DNA of 64,000 bases, from contig DBHK01000022.1 in the NCBI GenBank assembly GCA_002295635.1, positions 1-64,000 of the forward strand. The letters run 5' to 3'. Shown here piece after piece: positions 60,021 to 64,000 of the stretch. The notes below the pieces were generated by a model that did no database searches, had not been told where the DNA came from, and worked only from the letters and a program-made list of their open reading frames with translations. The position numbers and the translations under genes were made by a program. The first letter of the stretch is position 1, and every line of letters starts with the position of its first letter. The DNA comes from UBA830 sp002295635. Lineage in GTDB: Bacteria; Pseudomonadota; Alphaproteobacteria; MPNO01; UBA830.

Positions 60021-61229
60021 TTGCAGAATGCCCTGGCAAATTCTCCCGATCATACCGCCACTCTGGAACGTTGCGCGGTCCTTCGATTGGGGCTGACTGA
60101 TTTCAGGTCTTATGCGCAGTTGCGACTGGATGTAGATGCGCGACCGGTGGTACTAACCGGCGCTAACGGTGCGGGTAAAACCAATCTGCTAGAGGCGATT
60201 TCCTTCCTCGTGCCAGGACGGGGCCTGAGACGAGCACGGATGCCGGATGTAACGCGGACCGACGCGAGACCTAATATCGTGCCTGGTGCGCTCCGTTGGG
60301 CGGTAGCATCGAGCCTCGGAACGGCGGGCGGCACGGTTAAAATCGGTACTGGATTTGAAATGTTGGGAGTTGATGAGGGTGGTGGGCGCAGAGTAGTTCG
60401 TATTAATGGGACTAGGGTACGTAGTCAGGCGGTATTAGGTGAGGTTCTCGCCGCGGTCTGGTTAGTGCCAGAAATGGATCGACTCTTTATGGACTCAGCC
60501 GGCGTACGCCGGCGGTTTCTTGATAGGCTGACCGCTGCGTTTGACTCAGCGCATACCACCCGCCTTAGCGACTACAAGCGGGCCATGCGGGAACGGACCC
60601 GGCTTCTGCGTGAAGACCGGGCTGGTTTTCGTAATGTGGACATGGCTTGGATTTCGGTTTTGGAGCAGCGAATGGCTGAGAGCGGGGTCGCGTTGGCAGC
60701 AGCGCGCCGAGATTTTGTGAAAAAGCTTAGAGCAGCATTTGAGCTTGTGGTCACTCCTTTCCCATCAGTGGGAATTACTCTCATCGGTGATGTAGAAAAT
60801 TGGCTTGATCAGGGAGCCGCGCTTGAGACGGAAGATAAATTCCGTACTCTTCTTATGGAATCCCGGTCGGCTGACCGTGAAGCTGGTCGCGCGTTGATTG
60901 GACCTCACCTTTCAGATATCGACGTGGTCCATCTTTCAAAAAACCGCCGGGCGGCAGAGTGTTCTACCGGTGAGCAAAAGGCACTACTCATTAGTATTGT
61001 ACTAGCGCATGCTCGCCTTGTCTCGCTCAACCGGGGCGTTACACCCTTGATCCTTATGGATGAAATAGTTGCGCATCTTGATGCGTCACGGCGTGTCGCG
61101 CTATTCGATGAAATTTGTGCCGTTGGCGCGCAAGCCTGGCTGACTGGCACAGATAAAGCCCTGTTCGATGATTTAGGCGACCGGGCCCAATACTTCTGTG
61201 TTGAGAATGCCCACGTGCATATAGTTTGA
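60021..61229 (+). CDS. recF: DNA replication and repair protein RecF
   Basis: 402-residue SMC-like ATPase. Walker A is GANGAGKT at 47-54, the ABC signature region is CSTGEQKALL, and Walker B is ILMDEIVAHLD. It directs RecA loading at gaps together with RecO and RecR. TTG is the start; no ATG fits before the conserved FRSY segment. gyrB begins seven bases after its stop. Confidence 0.95.
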   Translation: MQNALANSPDHTATLERCAVLRLGLTDFRSYAQLRLDVDARPVVLTGANGAGKTNLLEAISFLVPGRGLRRARMPDVTRTDARPNIVPGALRWAVASSLGTAGGTVKIGTGFEMLGVDEGGGRRVVRINGTRVRSQAVLGEVLAAVWLVPEMDRLFMDSAGVRRRFLDRLTAAFDSAHTTRLSDYKRAMRERTRLLREDRAGFRNVDMAWISVLEQRMAESGVALAAARRDFVKKLRAAFELVVTPFPSVGITLIGDVENWLDQGAALETEDKFRTLLMESRSADREAGRALIGPHLSDIDVVHLSKNRRAAECSTGEQKALLISIVLAHARLVSLNRGVTPLILMDEIVAHLDASRRVALFDEICAVGAQAWLTGTDKALFDDLGDRAQYFCVENAHVHIV

Positions 61230-61236
61230 GGATCGC

Positions 61237-63696
61237 ATGACGCCACCTGCAGATACACCGCCCCCTAAAACCGGTGAAACGGAAATCAGTGATGCCGGAT
61301 ACGGAGCCGACTCAATTCAGGTCCTGCGTGGCTTGGAAGCGGTGAGAAAGCGGCCGGGTATGTATATCGGCGACACCGACGACGGATCAGGCCTCCATCA
61401 TATGGTATATGAAGTCGTCGATAATGCCATCGATGAAGCACTGGCTGGTCATTGCTCGGAGGTAACTGTAACGCTTAACGGCGATGGATCGGCGATGATA
61501 ACCGATGATGGTCGGGGTATTCCGGTAGAAATCCACGAGGAAGAGGGTGTCTCGGCCGCCGAGGTCATAATGACTCAGCTCCATGCGGGCGGGAAATTTG
61601 ATCAGAATTCCTATAAGGTCTCTGGGGGATTGCACGGTGTCGGTGTTTCAGTCGTCAATGCCCTATCTGAGTGGCTGGAGTTACGTGTCTGGCGTGATGA
61701 CAAAGAACACTTGATGCGCTTCAGGAATGGCGAGGCTGACGGTCCGTTGGAGGTCGTTGGGGAAGCCAACGGTAAGAAGGGTACCTCGGTCACGTTCATG
61801 CCCTCCGCAGAGACTTTCTCTATGGTCGAGTTTAACCTGTCGACACTAGAGCACAGATTGCGCGAACTGGCCTTTTTGAATTCGGGTGTTCGCCTAGTGC
61901 TAACGGATGCACGCGGAGTGGAGCCCAATTCGGTGGAGTTGGAATACGAGGGTGGGATCGAGGCTTTCGTGCAACACCTCGACCGTGGCAAGACACCGTT
62001 AATCGAGTCCCCGATCGTGATTACTGGCGAACAGGACGGCGTCAGCGTCGATATGGCGCTGGAGTGGGCGGATAGTTATCATGAGACCACGTTGTGCTTC
62101 ACCAATACTATTCCCCAATCTGATGGGGGCACACATCTGGCGGGTTTCCGGGCGGCACTTACACGGACTGTAAACGGCTACGCCAACGAGAGTGGTTTGG
62201 CCAAAAAGGCGAAGGTATCACTTTCAGGTGACGACGCTCGCGAGGGGTTGACCTGCGTTATGTCGATAAAGGTGCCGGATCCGAAGTTCTCGTCCCAGAC
62301 CAAGGATAAGCTGGTATCATCAGAGGTTCGTCCTATCGTTGAGAGCGTCGCAAGCGAGAAAATTGGTGAGTGGTTCGAGGAGCACCCCAATGACGCCAAG
62401 CGCGTCGTTGGAAAGGTGATCGAAGCAGCTGTGGCGCGGGATGCGGCGCGGAAGGCACGAGATCTAACGCGACGCAAAGGCGCCCTCGATATTTCGTCAC
62501 TTCCGGGCAAGCTTGCGGACTGTCAAGAAAGGGATCCCGCGAGCTCCGAACTATTCATTGTAGAGGGCGACTCTGCAGGCGGATCTGCCAAACAGGCTCG
62601 AAACCGTAAAAACCAAGCCGTCTTACCACTGCGTGGCAAGATCCTTAATGTCGAGCGCGCCAGGTTTGATAAGGTTCTATCCTCGGTCGAGTTAGGCACA
62701 TTAATTACCGCGCTCGGTGCTGGTATAGGGGCCGAAGACTTCAATATCGAGAAAGCGCGTTATCATAAAATCATCATAATGACCGATGCCGATGTCGATG
62801 GTAGCCACATTCGAACGTTATTGCTTACATTTTTCTATAGGCAGATGCCGGAAATAATAGAGCGCGGATATCTCTATATCGCGCAACCGCCACTTTATCG
62901 GGCGAAAAAGGGTGAGAGCGAAACATATCTTAAAGATGACCCGGAAATGGAGGAATACCTAATCCGTGCTGGTATTCGGGATGCTGTGATGACCATTAGC
63001 GATGGCGCTCAAATCGCTGGTGATGACCTTTATGATCGCGTCAAACAGGCACAGCGAGCAAAACGGCTTCTCCACCCTATGTCTTCTAAGCTTACCAATG
63101 AAGAGGTCGCAGAGCAGGCAGCGGTATTAGGGGCGTTCAATCAGGTGTTGTTAGATTCTGATGAACAGTCACGTCTCGTTGCGGATGCGTTGGCCAGACG
63201 ACTTGATGGGCTCTCGGACTCTGCAGATAGGGGTTGGGTAGCAGAGATGATTGAGGGCGGAGGCATCGCGTTCCTGCGCACCCGCCGCGGTGTGACGGAA
63301 AGGCAGGTCATCGACGGTGCATTGCTTCGATCGAGCGAGGCAAGGCGCTTGGACGAAATGGCGTCTGACTTCCAGCTTCTCTACGCTCGGCCGGCAACCT
63401 TGACGGCGCGGGGCTCAGAACAACGGGTCACCGGTCCAGTAGAGTTATTCGATTCGGTACTGAATCTTGGTCGCAAAGGCATAAGTTTCCAGCGCTACAA
63501 AGGCTTGGGCGAGATGAATCCCGAACAGCTCTGGGAAACGACATTAGACCCCAATGTGCGGACGCTATTGAAGGTGCGAATCGAACATGGCGACCGGGCG
63601 GAGGATGTCTTCTCGACCCTAATGGGCGATGTTGTTGAACCGCGTCGTGAATTCATCCAAGATAATGCCCTCAAGGTCGTCAATCTAGACGTTTAG
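61237..63696 (+). CDS. gyrB: DNA gyrase subunit B
   Basis: 819 residues. The GHKL ATPase shows VDNAIDEALAGHC, DDGRGIP and GGLHGVGVSVVNALS; the transducer follows; the TOPRIM domain has EGDSAGGSAKQARNR with the catalytic glutamate at about 443 and DADVDGSHI. The C-terminal RYKGLGEMNPEQLWETT is intact. Paired with GyrA it introduces negative supercoils. GAGG precedes the ATG. The insert between TOPRIM and the tail, about residues 590-720, is of alphaproteobacterial length. Confidence 0.98.
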   Translation: MTPPADTPPPKTGETEISDAGYGADSIQVLRGLEAVRKRPGMYIGDTDDGSGLHHMVYEVVDNAIDEALAGHCSEVTVTLNGDGSAMITDDGRGIPVEIHEEEGVSAAEVIMTQLHAGGKFDQNSYKVSGGLHGVGVSVVNALSEWLELRVWRDDKEHLMRFRNGEADGPLEVVGEANGKKGTSVTFMPSAETFSMVEFNLSTLEHRLRELAFLNSGVRLVLTDARGVEPNSVELEYEGGIEAFVQHLDRGKTPLIESPIVITGEQDGVSVDMALEWADSYHETTLCFTNTIPQSDGGTHLAGFRAALTRTVNGYANESGLAKKAKVSLSGDDAREGLTCVMSIKVPDPKFSSQTKDKLVSSEVRPIVESVASEKIGEWFEEHPNDAKRVVGKVIEAAVARDAARKARDLTRRKGALDISSLPGKLADCQERDPASSELFIVEGDSAGGSAKQARNRKNQAVLPLRGKILNVERARFDKVLSSVELGTLITALGAGIGAEDFNIEKARYHKIIIMTDADVDGSHIRTLLLTFFYRQMPEIIERGYLYIAQPPLYRAKKGESETYLKDDPEMEEYLIRAGIRDAVMTISDGAQIAGDDLYDRVKQAQRAKRLLHPMSSKLTNEEVAEQAAVLGAFNQVLLDSDEQSRLVADALARRLDGLSDSADRGWVAEMIEGGGIAFLRTRRGVTERQVIDGALLRSSEARRLDEMASDFQLLYARPATLTARGSEQRVTGPVELFDSVLNLGRKGISFQRYKGLGEMNPEQLWETTLDPNVRTLLKVRIEHGDRAEDVFSTLMGDVVEPRREFIQDNALKVVNLDV

Positions 63697-64000
63697 CTAG
63701 TCGTCGATATCAGCAATCCTGTCAAAACTCGCGCCAAATGCGGCGCATACAAGTACATCCTTCAACTCGGGTGCAATTCTACGATAGAAACGCCGCGCTG
63801 GCCGGTTACCCTTCAAGACCGACCAAAAAATCCAGCGCGCTCCGTCCTCTCGGCTCCGGCGCGCAACCCCAGTTATCAATGCGGTGCCAATTCCACCGCG
63901 CCGGCGGGACTCACAAACGTAAAGATCTGCGAGGTAGATCCCACGCGTGGCGCTGTCAGTATCGTAGCCCGAATAATAGACGGCATAGCCAGCAGGTATG
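63697..64000 (-). CDS. GNAT N-acetyltransferase (partial, start beyond the window)
   Basis: The frame is open from 64000 down to a stop at 63697-63699, giving about 100 C-terminal residues. The acetyl-CoA motif is ESRRRGGIGTALITGVARRS, preceded by GIYLADLYV and followed by WSVLKGNRPARRFYRRI, the pattern of GNAT enzymes acting on small amines or antibiotics. The N-terminal part lies outside. It is convergent with gyrB, with directly adjoining stop codons. The substrate is unknown. Confidence 0.85.
   Translation of the reverse strand, partial: IPAGYAVYYSGYDTDSATRGIYLADLYVCESRRRGGIGTALITGVARRSREDGARWIFWSVLKGNRPARRFYRRIAPELKDVLVCAAFGASFDRIADIDD

Noticed and set aside
1..64000. CRISPR arrays, insertion sequences, prophage or integration sites
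   Set aside because: No regularly spaced repeats, transposase, integrase or tRNA-associated direct repeats were seen; the gene order is continuous and conserved.

Overview
This 64 kb window reads as a continuous piece of an alphaproteobacterial chromosome, with no sign of phage, plasmid, insertion sequence or CRISPR. The assignment rests on gene order and family content: maeB facing mutS-glnD-murJ-trpS; a fur-olsB-olsA-miaB-phoH-ybeY-corC-lnt-(XRE regulator)-metK-trmB-rimP-nusA-ylxR-infB-rbfA-truB-rpsO-pnp run; ubiE-ubiB-coaBC-dut; mutM-rpsT-dnaA-dnaN-recF-gyrB; and alphaproteobacterial regulators of the MucR and Fur/Mur type. Base composition looks close to balanced by eye. A Rhodospirillales-like, possibly uncultured or marine lineage is my best guess, but the order cannot be fixed from the sequence alone.

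Layout. 1-6.1 kb is the accessory part: an alpha/beta hydrolase and a small SCP2-like protein behind an orphan TRAP solute-binding protein (minus strand), then an AmpG-like permease and a DUF47-PiT phosphate uptake pair. 6.4-17.5 kb holds maeB, mutS, glnD, murJ and trpS. 17.6-20.8 kb is a tight four-gene run (TauE/SafE permease, TIGR02186 membrane-anchored protein, universal stress protein, Rieske oxygenase). 21.1-23.9 kb holds three envelope enzymes: a Bax-like glucosaminidase, a polysaccharide deacetylase and a VanX/DdpX dipeptidase. 24.0-28.3 kb holds tsaB, rimI, a TusA-like protein, MucR, Fur/Mur and the two ornithine-lipid acyltransferases.

28.5-46.1 kb is almost entirely translation and RNA metabolism on the plus strand, in two transcriptional blocks. 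The first runs miaB to trmB and ends at a strong intrinsic terminator; the second runs rimP to pnp. 46.2-49.3 kb has a nitronate-monooxygenase-like flavoenzyme that appears to use a CTG start, an SH3 protein and a 2-hydroxyacid dehydrogenase. 49.4-54.6 kb is a six-gene minus-strand operon: ubiE-ubiB-coaBC-dut-moeB-dsrE. 54.7-63.7 kb is the replication and repair block: mutM, a secreted unknown, rpsT, a rhodanese, dnaA, dnaN, recF and gyrB. The window ends inside a GNAT acetyltransferase.

Most of the window is conserved housekeeping DNA, and I did not find a clearly new multi-gene system. The best leads are: a terminator in the leader of the rimP-nusA operon that could be a NusA feedback attenuator; the TauE-TIGR02186-Usp-Rieske operon; a CTG start and a cysteine cluster in the flavoenzyme at 46.2 kb; a terminator placed directly in front of the SCP2-like gene; a metK leader hairpin; tandem and inverted repeats in front of the XRE regulator; and a rhodanese plus a spacer with AT-rich and DnaA-box-like sequence between rpsT and dnaA.
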